Assembly (NCBI GenBank): GCA_035604035.1
Contig: DATNJF010000379.1
Location: 1-7,102, forward strand
Direction of reading: 5' to 3'
DNA length: 7,102 nucleotides
DNA from: DATARH01 sp035604035
GTDB taxonomy: Bacteria > Pseudomonadota > Alphaproteobacteria > ATCC43930 > CGMCC-115725
Below, one piece after another: positions 1 through 5,308 of this stretch. The first letter of the stretch is position 1. Each line of letters begins with the position of its first letter. Below the pieces are notes generated by a model. That model was not told the DNA's origin. It saw only the letters and a program-made list of their open reading frames with translations, and did not search any database. A program made the translations under genes and the position numbers.

Positions 1-1
1 A

Positions 2-709
2 GCGGGAGCAGTATTGGCGATGGGCGTTGTAGCGAACGCGGTGGCGCAGACCGCGGCACCGGCTGCCGCGCCGGCGGAGCAAAACAATGCGCCAATGGGG
101 TATCCCCAGACCGGCACTGACGCTAACGCTGCTGGACCTGCCGGGGCCACAAGGCCACTCGAAGTTCCGATCCTTTTCGTGACGGGGATTGAGGTTCTCC
201 ACACGACCATGGATCCCAAAACCACGATTGTGCGGGTTACGGGTTTGGTTAGCTCGGTAGGCTGGAGCAGCCCCCAGCTGGTACCGTTCTTCTACGGCAA
301 GCCGGCTGACGACGTTCTCGACCTGCAGTTAATCGCCGCCAGCCCCGAGCAGTCGCAGAAGGCCGAGGGTTTCATGCCGATCAGCGCGCAATTTGAGCTG
401 GAGTCCGACGCGCACCAGTTCAAGGGGGTGCGGGTTCGGGCCTATGGGAACGCGCTTGAGCTGAAGGGGATGACCGGCAGCACGACAACTCAGATCAAGA
501 CCAACGATTGCAAGGACTGCGTCGGCAAGAAGTTCGTCGACAAGGACAAGGGTCAGCCGGGGCCAGGCATTATCTATGGCGGCGACTTGCCACCCGATTA
601 TCGCGCAATCGCGCCGACACATGGCGTCAAAGGCGATATTCACAACCCGAACCGGATCAACCTGATCCTTGACGCCGACAACAAGGTCGTCATGGCGTTT
701 TGGGAGTAG
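2..709 (+). CDS. Exported protein of unknown function (5' end cut by window edge)
   Basis: I do not recognise this protein. The frame is open from the first bases of the window; a TTG at 14 and an ATG at 20 are possible starts, but the codons before them read A-G-A-V-L-A-M-G-V-V-A-N-A-V-A-Q. This looks like the hydrophobic core and AxA cleavage site of a Sec signal peptide, so the true start is probably upstream of the window. The predicted mature protein begins near the Gln at residue 12 (counted from the TTG). It opens with a low-complexity Ala/Pro-rich linker to about residue 47, then a globular domain of about 180 residues with alternating beta-like stretches (VPILFVTG, TIVRVTGLV, RINLILD). 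One CxxC pair (C166, C169) sits in a Lys/Asp-rich loop and could be a disulphide or a metal site. The C-terminus ends in MAFWE and TAG at 707-709. The likely location is periplasmic or outer-membrane associated. It is followed by a strong hairpin. Its codon use looks more mixed and slightly less GC-biased than the genes to the right. Confidence 0.75.
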   Translation, partial: AGAVLAMGVVANAVAQTAAPAAAPAEQNNAPMGYPQTGTDANAAGPAGATRPLEVPILFVTGIEVLHTTMDPKTTIVRVTGLVSSVGWSSPQLVPFFYGKPADDVLDLQLIAASPEQSQKAEGFMPISAQFELESDAHQFKGVRVRAYGNALELKGMTGSTTTQIKTNDCKDCVGKKFVDKDKGQPGPGIIYGGDLPPDYRAIAPTHGVKGDIHNPNRINLILDADNKVVMAFWE

Positions 710-760
710 GCGGACCCGCCACCGGGCTGGGACCATACCCGACCCGTCACCTAATGAGTG

Positions 761-792
761 CGCCCCCGATCGCTAATTAGCGATCGGGGGCG
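761..792 (+). terminator. Perfect 32-bp palindrome, probable terminator of the upstream gene
   Basis: The arms CGCCCCCGATCGCTAA and TTAGCGATCGGGGGCG are exact reverse complements, giving up to 16 bp of uninterrupted pairing, with the central AATT likely unpaired in RNA. It lies 51 bp after the stop of the exported-protein gene. A short T-run (CTTTTA) follows four bases after the stem on the plus strand, and no T-run follows on the minus strand. This polarity supports termination of the plus-strand gene. The T-tract is short and not directly attached, so efficiency is uncertain. A dyad DNA-binding site is the alternative. Confidence 0.7.
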
Positions 793-823
793 AGTGCTTT
801 TAAGATTGCGCAACGCGGCGAAG

Positions 824-868
824 TGGTCGGAGTGAGAGGATTTGAACCCCAGCCCCTGCCTCCCGAAA
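824..868 (-). pseudogene. 3' half of tRNA-Pro(CGG): probable att-site remnant
   Basis: Read on the minus strand, the segment has an anticodon loop TTCGGGA (anticodon CGG, proline), the 3' anticodon strand GGCAG, a five-base variable region, the T loop TTCAAAT with its 3' strand CCTCT, the acceptor strand CACTCCG, discriminator A and an encoded CCA. The matching 5' half (acceptor 5' strand, D arm, 5' anticodon strand) is absent: upstream sequence on the minus strand (869 onward) neither pairs with GGCAG nor resembles a D arm. The 5' T-stem strand is one base short (GGGG where five bases are expected), consistent with decay of a non-functional copy. A fragment running exactly from anticodon loop to CCA is the standard crossover core used by tyrosine integrases of genomic islands and prophages. 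It is therefore read as the distal att copy, not a working tRNA. Confidence 0.8.
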
Positions 869-897
869 GCCGCGGGTGGCCCGGTCGGATATGGTGT

Positions 898-929
898 CCG
901 TGTAGAAATCAAGAATTTCGGGACCACGG
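898..929 (-). terminator. Weak nested inverted repeat downstream of the TPR gene
   Basis: Just past the stop codon of the minus-strand TPR gene there is an inner repeat GAAAT/ATTTC with a five-base loop (905-919), nested in an outer CCGTG/CACGG repeat (898-902 and 925-929). The inner and outer stems are separated by unequal unpaired stretches and no U-run follows, so this is at best a weak terminator for that gene. It could also be part of the junction between the tRNA fragment and the inserted DNA. Confidence 0.25.
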
Positions 930-941
930 CCGCTCCTTAGG

Positions 942-2246
942 TCAATGCACCGCCGCGACCCCCGTGACGGGAACACCGGAAGCACCCGGTCGTCGCGCGC
1001 TGAGCAAGTGCCGCGCCTCCTCCAGGCGGCCGGCGTTGAGATAGGCCTTCAACAACGTGAACTCGATCAGGTCGTGCTGCGCGCGGCTGCCGCCAATGCG
1101 TTCGCTTTCCCCGGCGAGCGGGGCAAGCGCCTCAATCGCCGCGGTAAAATCCCCGCGTTCGAACGCCGCAAAGCCGCGTGACAGCGCAGGCAGGTAAGAG
1201 CCGGACGGGTAACGCGCCTCGCGCGCTAGATCCTCCATCTGGCGCGCTCGGGCGTCGAGCGCGGCGTCATCGCCCATGACGGCCTGCGCCAGGATGACGT
1301 GCAGGTCGGCGAGCCCGCTACCCGGCAGCGGCAGCGCGCTGTTCGCGTAGTCGTACATCGCGCGCCAGGCGGCGGCGTCGCGCGGCTGTCCGGCGAGTTC
1401 GGAACGCCACAAAAACGCTGTCGCATCCGACATTCTCTGTTGCGGCCCGCCGCTGTGCCGGTCGAGCGCGATGGCGTCGCGATACAGCCGCAGCGCCTCC
1501 GCCCAATTGCCGGCCTGGAGTTCGCAGAGCGACAGATGCCAGCTCAGATGGCCATGGAAAAATCCATCCCGCGGATAGGTGGCGAGCCAGGACGACAGGT
1601 AGGCGCAGGCCGTGTCGGGCTCGCCACTCTCGTAACAAACATGCGCGAACCCGTGCGCGCCATGCGCGTTGTTCGGGTTGGCCGCCATGGATCGCTCGAT
1701 CTTTGGCCGGGCGGCGGCGAGCTGCCCATCCTCGGACAGCGCCATGGCATGATAGGCCAGGAACCACCAGTCGTCGCCGTAATGCGGGGCGAGACTGTCC
1801 ATCAGCACCGCGATCTGGTGCTTCTGCCCGATGCGGCCGGAGGCGCCAATAACGCCATTAGGATTGGCGGCACTGGCGAGCACCAGCGCGTCGCGGGGCC
1901 ACGCTGTCAGATGCGCGCGCAAAGCGGCGATTGCGGCGTCGGTCCGGCCCGCGAACACGAGGTCGAAGAACCCGATGTGGCTGACCTCGCGCTCCGGCAG
2001 ACGGGAGGCCACGTCCGTGGCCGCCGTCAAGGCCGCCCGCGCCGCCGCCACGTTGCCTTCGCGCATCAGTACCTGGGCCTTGCCGGCATGGGCCAGGGCG
2101 AAACCGGGATCGGCAGCGATGGCGCGGTCAAAGGCCTCGATCGCGCCAGGATAGAGGGTCAACGCCAGATCGCAGCCCTGAACGTAGGCGTCCCGCGCAG
2201 CAGCGTAGGCAGTGGACAAAGGAAGGTCGTATCGGTCCGCCAGCAT
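942..2246 (-). CDS. Tetratricopeptide repeat protein, TTC38 / StaR-like family
   Basis: This 434-residue alpha-helical repeat protein, with no signal peptide or membrane segment, is probably a cytoplasmic scaffold. TPR-like helical pairs are visible at about residues 32-65 (YPGAIEAFDRAIAADPG then ALAHAGKAQVLMREG), 66-115, 162-195 and 197-262 (GFAHVCYESGEPDTACAYL, HLSLCELQAGNWAEALRLY), and again at 350-418. The central HGAHGFAHVCYESG segment, the HGHLSWHLSLCEL segment and the C-terminal SRAQHDLIEFTLLKAYL segment match my memory of the TTC38 family. That family is widespread in bacteria and animals and includes StaR of a glycopeptide antibiotic cluster; its biochemical role is unknown. The length is close to the family norm, so it looks intact. 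The ATG at 2244-2246 is preceded by AGGAGT (2254-2259) at a good distance. It is a single-gene unit, diverging from the VOC gene and ending 73 bp from the tRNA fragment. Family assignment is fairly sure; function is not. Confidence 0.88.
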   Translation of the reverse strand: MLADRYDLPLSTAYAAARDAYVQGCDLALTLYPGAIEAFDRAIAADPGFALAHAGKAQVLMREGNVAAARAALTAATDVASRLPEREVSHIGFFDLVFAGRTDAAIAALRAHLTAWPRDALVLASAANPNGVIGASGRIGQKHQIAVLMDSLAPHYGDDWWFLAYHAMALSEDGQLAAARPKIERSMAANPNNAHGAHGFAHVCYESGEPDTACAYLSSWLATYPRDGFFHGHLSWHLSLCELQAGNWAEALRLYRDAIALDRHSGGPQQRMSDATAFLWRSELAGQPRDAAAWRAMYDYANSALPLPGSGLADLHVILAQAVMGDDAALDARARQMEDLAREARYPSGSYLPALSRGFAAFERGDFTAAIEALAPLAGESERIGGSRAQHDLIEFTLLKAYLNAGRLEEARHLLSARRPGASGVPVTGVAAVH

Positions 2247-2587
2247 GGTGGATACTCCTGGCCGAATTCGTTGAAAATCTACCGCCCTCTCAGGCCCTCC
2301 GAAAGGGGCCTATGGGTCGCGCGCGGCTGGGACGGCGATGCGGTGGCCATCATTCCGCCGATCATCGAGGTTTCATCGCGATCCCGCGAACGGCCGCGGC
2401 GCTCAACTGCCGTTGGGCCCACGAGCGAAGGTCGGCGGGTGTTGCCCTTAAGCGGACCTGCGCCGAGCGCGGCTGAATGGCCGGAGCATAGCCCAGCTGT
2501 CACAGGCGATGGGGGATGACGATAGGGAGGGGAGCGATTTTTCTCTTCTGCCGATGATCGACCCGTCATACTGATCCCAGCCTGTAA
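2247..2587. other. Divergent intergenic region between the TPR and VOC genes
   Basis: About 400 bp separate the divergent starts at 2246 and 2651, and both promoters should lie here. I see no convincing sigma70 hexamer pair in either direction. A short GC inverted repeat, AGGCCC/GGGCCT (2292-2297 and 2306-2311), would fall in the 5' leader of the TPR transcript but has no U-run. An AT-richer patch at 2537-2546 is the only clear base-composition dip. A minus-strand frame is open across much of the region, but it runs into the VOC gene, has no family resemblance and is probably non-coding. No tRNA, insertion sequence or repeat array was found. Confidence 0.4.
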
Positions 2588-2617
2588 ACCGTGTTCTGCT
2601 CGTGGAGCGGACACGGT
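2588..2617 (+). promoter_or_regulatory. Imperfect inverted repeat upstream of the VOC gene (operator or leader hairpin)
   Basis: ACCGTGT on the left pairs with ACACGGT on the right through an inner stem (TCTGCTC with GAGCGGA). This gives 13 base pairs with one G-T pair, one bulged T (2594) and a GTG loop at 2602-2604. It ends 33 bp before the ATG of the VOC gene and 20 bp before its ribosome binding site. No T-run follows, so it is not an obvious terminator. The length and position fit a regulator operator or a leader hairpin affecting translation. Which of these it is cannot be told from one copy. Confidence 0.4.
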
Positions 2618-2650
2618 GGGCGCATGCGGCTCTGACAAGGAGAGATAGGA

Positions 2651-3034
2651 ATGTTCAGCCATATCATGGTCGGGAGTAACGATATCGCCCGGTCGAAGAA
2701 ATTCTACGATGCGCTGTTCAGCGCGCTCGGCGTCAGTCCCGCCACCCCAGACGCCAGGGGTCGGATTGCCTACGCGCACAATGGGGGGCGCTTCATGGTT
2801 TCCAAACCGATCGACGGCAAGTCCGCAAGCGCTGCGAACGGCGGCACGATCGGCTTCCTGATGAGCAGTGCCGAGCAGGCGAAGGCATGGCACGATGCCG
2901 GCGTCGCCAATGGCGGCACATCGATCGAGGACCCGCCGGGCATCCGCCAGGGGGCCGCCGGCCAGATGTATCTCGCCTATCTGCGCGATCCCGACGGCAA
3001 TAAGCTCGTCGGGCTTTATCGCGTTCCCGCCTGA
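2651..3034 (+). CDS. VOC-superfamily (glyoxalase/bleomycin-resistance fold) protein
   Basis: This 127-residue single-domain protein has the expected VOC signatures: N-terminal FSHIMVGSNDIARSKKFYDALF (residues 2-23, strand then helix) and C-terminal YLRDPDGNKLVGLYR (110-124). The length matches one two-module VOC monomer, which normally works as a dimer. Family members include glyoxalases, extradiol dioxygenases and drug-binding proteins. Of the usual metal ligands, His4 is present. The position that is often His at the start of the second module is occupied by the T-I-G of GGTIGF (residues 64-69), and the C-terminal Glu after NKL is Val120. A metal-dependent glyoxalase activity is therefore doubtful, and binding or a non-canonical activity is as likely. 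The ATG at 2651 has a strong AAGGAGA (2637-2643) upstream. It is transcribed alone and converges with the five-gene operon. Fold assignment is secure; the substrate is unknown. Confidence 0.88.
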   Translation: MFSHIMVGSNDIARSKKFYDALFSALGVSPATPDARGRIAYAHNGGRFMVSKPIDGKSASAANGGTIGFLMSSAEQAKAWHDAGVANGGTSIEDPPGIRQGAAGQMYLAYLRDPDGNKLVGLYRVPA

Positions 3035-3052
3035 TCTATCGCGGATCGGAAG

Positions 3053-3079
3053 GAGGGTCGTCCGTACCGGGCGGCCCTC
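3053..3079. terminator. GC-rich hairpin between convergent genes (bidirectional terminator candidate)
   Basis: GAGGGTCGTCC (3053-3063) and GGGCGGCCCTC (3069-3079) form an 11-bp stem with two G-T pairs and a GTACC loop. It sits in the 52-bp gap between the stop of the VOC gene (3034) and the stop of the reductase gene (3087), so one hairpin could serve both transcripts. There is no T-run on either side, so it would be a non-canonical intrinsic terminator or a 3'-end stabilising structure. Confidence 0.55.
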
Positions 3080-3086
3080 GCCCGCG

Positions 3087-3794
3087 TCAGCCGTTTTCCA
3101 GCCGATAGCGGAGCCAAACTGCGCCGCCCTCCAGCACCTCGCTGCTCATCAGCGTCATGGCGCTGAGCGGCGCGCGCGCGTCGGCCTCATCGTCGTTCGA
3201 GTCGAAGACGTGCGGGCCGCCTCTGGCGCCGTCCACGGCGGGGCAGACCGCCAGGCTGATCTCATCGATGAGCCCGGCTCGCAGGAACGACCCGTTCGAC
3301 TTGCCGCCGCCTTCGAGCAGCAGCCGCTCGATCCCCAGTGCGCGGTTGAGAATCTCCAGCGCCAATCCCAGATCGAGCTTCCGCTCCCCGGCGAAGATGT
3401 AGGAAACGCCGTCCTGGCGCAGTCCCGCCAGATGCGCGTCGGAGACCCGCTCCGTCAGCACCACGACGATCGGGTCACCGCCAATGTCGGACCGTCCCCA
3501 GGCGATCTTGCCTTGCGGGTCGAGCGCGATGCCGTAGGCTCGGGCATCGCCCATGGGAGCTCGCTGGGCGAACCAGGGCTCGCGCGGAAAGGTCAGGTCG
3601 GTGCGGTCCGGGTAGGACTCGGCCTTGGCGTATTCGCTGCCGGTCACCCGGCCGATCAGCCAGGAGCCGTTGCCAAGCTGCTCGTGGATGCGTTCGAACA
3701 GCCCCGCCATACGGTTCTCGGCGGGCCGCCAGCGGCTGTGCCAGATGCGGCCATCAATGCTCGCGTTCATGTGGCAGATCACATAGGGCTTCAT
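3087..3794 (-). CDS. RibD C-terminal-domain (dihydrofolate reductase-like) reductase
   Basis: This 235-residue protein has the fold of the reductase half of RibD (Pfam RibD_C, COG1985 group), which uses NADPH in riboflavin synthesis. Visible motifs are the N-terminal strand and loop VICHMNASIDGRI (5-17), GSWLIGRVTGSEY (43-55, nucleotide-binding region), and the hallmark LLLEGGGKSNGSFLRAGLIDEI (158-179) followed by LAVCPAVDGA (181-190). There is no deaminase domain, so it is not the bifunctional RibD. Stand-alone relatives are mostly uncharacterised reductases, and housekeeping riboflavin synthesis is not implied. The ATG at 3792-3794 was chosen because conserved sequence begins there; the frame stays open upstream to 3929, but that stretch overlaps the preceding gene and reads as low-quality, Arg-rich peptide. 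It starts 26 bp after the amidohydrolase stop and is the last gene of the operon. In this flavin-linked context it may reduce a pathway intermediate. Confidence 0.88.
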   Translation of the reverse strand: MKPYVICHMNASIDGRIWHSRWRPAENRMAGLFERIHEQLGNGSWLIGRVTGSEYAKAESYPDRTDLTFPREPWFAQRAPMGDARAYGIALDPQGKIAWGRSDIGGDPIVVVLTERVSDAHLAGLRQDGVSYIFAGERKLDLGLALEILNRALGIERLLLEGGGKSNGSFLRAGLIDEISLAVCPAVDGARGGPHVFDSNDDEADARAPLSAMTLMSSEVLEGGAVWLRYRLENG

Positions 3795-3820
3795 AATTGC
3801 GTCCCTGCCGATAGAAGCGC

Positions 3821-4633
3821 TCAGCCGGGAAGGCGCCAGCCCACCCAGTTGCACAGGGCTTCGCCCATGACAAGGTCGAGATCGCGGCCCTTCAGCCAGG
3901 GCAGTTCCTCGGTGAACACCGTCACGCATTGCCGCCAGGAACAGGGCATCCGGGTGATGTCGGTGCCCCAGAACATCCGGGTCGGCCCGAACGCGTCGAA
4001 GACGCGGTGCAGGTGCTCATGGAAGCTGCGGAACGGATACGCGTCCTCGGCGTAGCCGGGCTGACCGGTCGCCTTGACCGCGACGTTGGGGTATTTGGCG
4101 AGCGCCAGCAGCTCGGGTTGGAAGCGATAGGCGGACTCGCCGCCGCTCCCTGGCGGCACCGCCAGGTGGTCGACGATCAGTTTGAGCCCCGGGTGCCGCT
4201 CGGCGATCTGCCCGACGGTCGGCAGGAACAATGCGGCGGCGAGCGCCACCGGCACCCCGGCCCGCTCGGCGGCCGACCACAGCCAGTCGAGGCTCCCGTC
4301 GGTCATCCACTCCCGCTTGTGCCGATCGTTGAAATAAAAGCGCAGGCCGAGCATGCCCGGCCGCTCTTTCCAATGCGCGACGAGCTCGCTTCCGTTCGGG
4401 TCGTCGAGATAAAACCACCCCATGATGGCGAAACGGCCGGGGTATTTGCGCACCGCTTCGATGGCCAATTCGTTCGAGTCGGGGTCCCACAGCACCGGGT
4501 GGACCAGCGCCCGGTCCACCCCGGCCTCGTCCATCGCGGCGATCGCCTGCTCCGCGGAGTACGGCTCCTGACGATGTTGCGGGGACGGCGTACCCTTTTC
4601 CCAGAGATGAATCTGGCCATCGACGATCAGCAT
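3821..4633 (-). CDS. Amidohydrolase, COG3618 / Amidohydro_2 TIM-barrel hydrolase
   Basis: This 270-residue protein has the layout of predicted TIM-barrel hydrolases related to 2-pyrone-4,6-dicarboxylate lactonase (LigI), L-rhamnono- and fucono-lactonases and other Amidohydro_2 enzymes. Visible elements are the first strand LIVDGQIHLW (2-11), an MDEAGVDRALVHP helix-strand (34-46), GMLGLRFYF (93-101), LKLIVDHLAVPPG (150-162) with His156, VAVKATG (185-191), and FWGTDITRMP (221-230) with the barrel-end Asp225. The usual first-strand HxH is Q7-x-H9, so one conventional metal ligand is missing. LigI works without a bound metal, so this need not be inactivating. The ATG at 4631-4633 is preceded by AAAGGA at a normal distance. 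The frame is open further upstream but overlaps the peroxidase gene in another frame. It lies 50 bp after the peroxidase gene and 26 bp before the reductase gene. A role in hydrolysing a lactone, amide or ester made by the monooxygenase is inferred. Confidence 0.88.
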   Translation of the reverse strand: MLIVDGQIHLWEKGTPSPQHRQEPYSAEQAIAAMDEAGVDRALVHPVLWDPDSNELAIEAVRKYPGRFAIMGWFYLDDPNGSELVAHWKERPGMLGLRFYFNDRHKREWMTDGSLDWLWSAAERAGVPVALAAALFLPTVGQIAERHPGLKLIVDHLAVPPGSGGESAYRFQPELLALAKYPNVAVKATGQPGYAEDAYPFRSFHEHLHRVFDAFGPTRMFWGTDITRMPCSWRQCVTVFTEELPWLKGRDLDLVMGEALCNWVGWRLPG

Positions 4634-4683
4634 CTGGCGTGTCCTTTTTGATCGGAGCCGGTTTGTTTTGGGCAACCCGGGCG

Positions 4684-5292
4684 CTATGCCTTGACTGCCG
4701 CGGTTGGCTCGCCGAGCGACAGCATCAACCGGTTGGCCCAGTTGAAGAACGAAGCGGCATGGATCACGTCGGCGATCGCCAAATCGTCCAACCCGGCGCG
4801 GCGCAGACGCTCGACATGCTCCGCTCCGAAGACGATCGGCGTCGTGCTCAACGCCACCGCGGCGGCGACGATGGCGTTCCAGCGCTCGCCGAGATCGGCG
4901 TCGACGCCGTCGTCCAGCAGGCGCTGCACGTCCGCCTCGCGCTTCGAATAGGTCGCCGAGAACCGCGAATGCACCGAGGCGCAGTAGATGCAGCCGTTGA
5001 AGCGCGACGTCGCGGCGGCGGCCAGCTCGCGCTCCGCCCGCGGCAGGCCGGCGTCGGAATTGTAGAAGATGTCCTTGTCGGTCAGCGTGCGGGCGCGCAG
5101 CGCATCCGGATCGCGCGCCAGCAGGCGGAAATACGCCGACTTCACCCGCACCGCATCGACCAGACCGGCCCTGTGCCGTTCGATCAAGGCCTCGGCCGCC
5201 AGCGGTTCGAGCCAGGGCAGCCAATCGAGCAGCGCCCGGGTGAAGATTGCGGGAACCGTGTGGGGCGGCGGTTCGAGGATCGCATCGGCCAT
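4684..5292 (-). CDS. AhpD-fold peroxidase-related protein (alkylhydroperoxidase domain protein)
   Basis: This 202-residue, mainly helical cytoplasmic protein of the carboxymuconolactone decarboxylase/AhpD superfamily carries the complete catalytic set. Glu89 is followed 12 residues later by Cys101, then Cys104 and His108 in NGCIYCASVHSR. This reproduces the spacing of E118-C130-C133-H137 in Mycobacterium tuberculosis AhpD, where the cysteines act as a peroxide-reducing thiol pair. A second helical region (residues 140-195, ending SFFNWANRLMLSLG) is typical of the peroxidase-related subgroup and of the Avi_7169-type alkylhydroperoxidase domain proteins, as far as I recall. It starts 16 bp after the CMD-domain gene and precedes the amidohydrolase by 50 bp. 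Removal of peroxide or organic hydroperoxide leaked by the neighbouring flavin monooxygenase is the likely job, though an isomerase or decarboxylase activity is possible in this superfamily. The ATG at 5290-5292 starts the conserved-looking protein. Confidence 0.9.
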   Translation of the reverse strand: MADAILEPPPHTVPAIFTRALLDWLPWLEPLAAEALIERHRAGLVDAVRVKSAYFRLLARDPDALRARTLTDKDIFYNSDAGLPRAERELAAAATSRFNGCIYCASVHSRFSATYSKREADVQRLLDDGVDADLGERWNAIVAAAVALSTTPIVFGAEHVERLRRAGLDDLAIADVIHAASFFNWANRLMLSLGEPTAAVKA

Positions 5293-5308
5293 GGTTGAAC
5301 CTCGTATA

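Noticed and set aside
824..900. Complete tRNA gene
   Set aside because: The 5' acceptor strand, D arm and 5' anticodon strand are not present in the bases beyond 868, so only the 3' half can be supported.
1299..2519. Long plus-strand open frame (406 codons)
   Set aside because: It is antisense to the TPR gene, Arg/Gly/Gln-rich, without domain signals; typical of GC-rich third-position shadowing.
2279..2893. Minus-strand open frame (204 codons) across the intergenic region
   Set aside because: It overlaps about 240 bp of the real VOC gene, has no good ribosome binding site seen, and the peptide is low-information and Arg/Pro/Ser-rich. A decayed gene in 2279-2520 cannot be excluded.
3795..3929. 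N-terminal extension of the RibD-type reductase by 45 residues
   Set aside because: It overlaps the end of the amidohydrolase gene, has no family resemblance, and the conserved VICHMNASIDGRI segment starts at the ATG at 3794.
2868..4055. Long plus-strand open frame (395 codons)
   Set aside because: It starts inside the VOC gene in another frame and runs antisense through the reductase and into the amidohydrolase; composition and lack of motifs mark it as a shadow.
4634..4683. Possible intercistronic attenuator hairpin (CCGG arms) between the AhpD and amidohydrolase genes
   Set aside because: Only six pairs with a bulge and a large loop, and part relies on the self-complementary CCGG; too weak to call.
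4634..5224. N-terminal extension of the amidohydrolase frame to a 467-residue protein
   Set aside because: The extension overlaps the AhpD-type gene on the same strand in another frame, is Arg/Ala-rich shadow peptide, and the conserved barrel begins at the ATG at 4633 with its own ribosome binding site.
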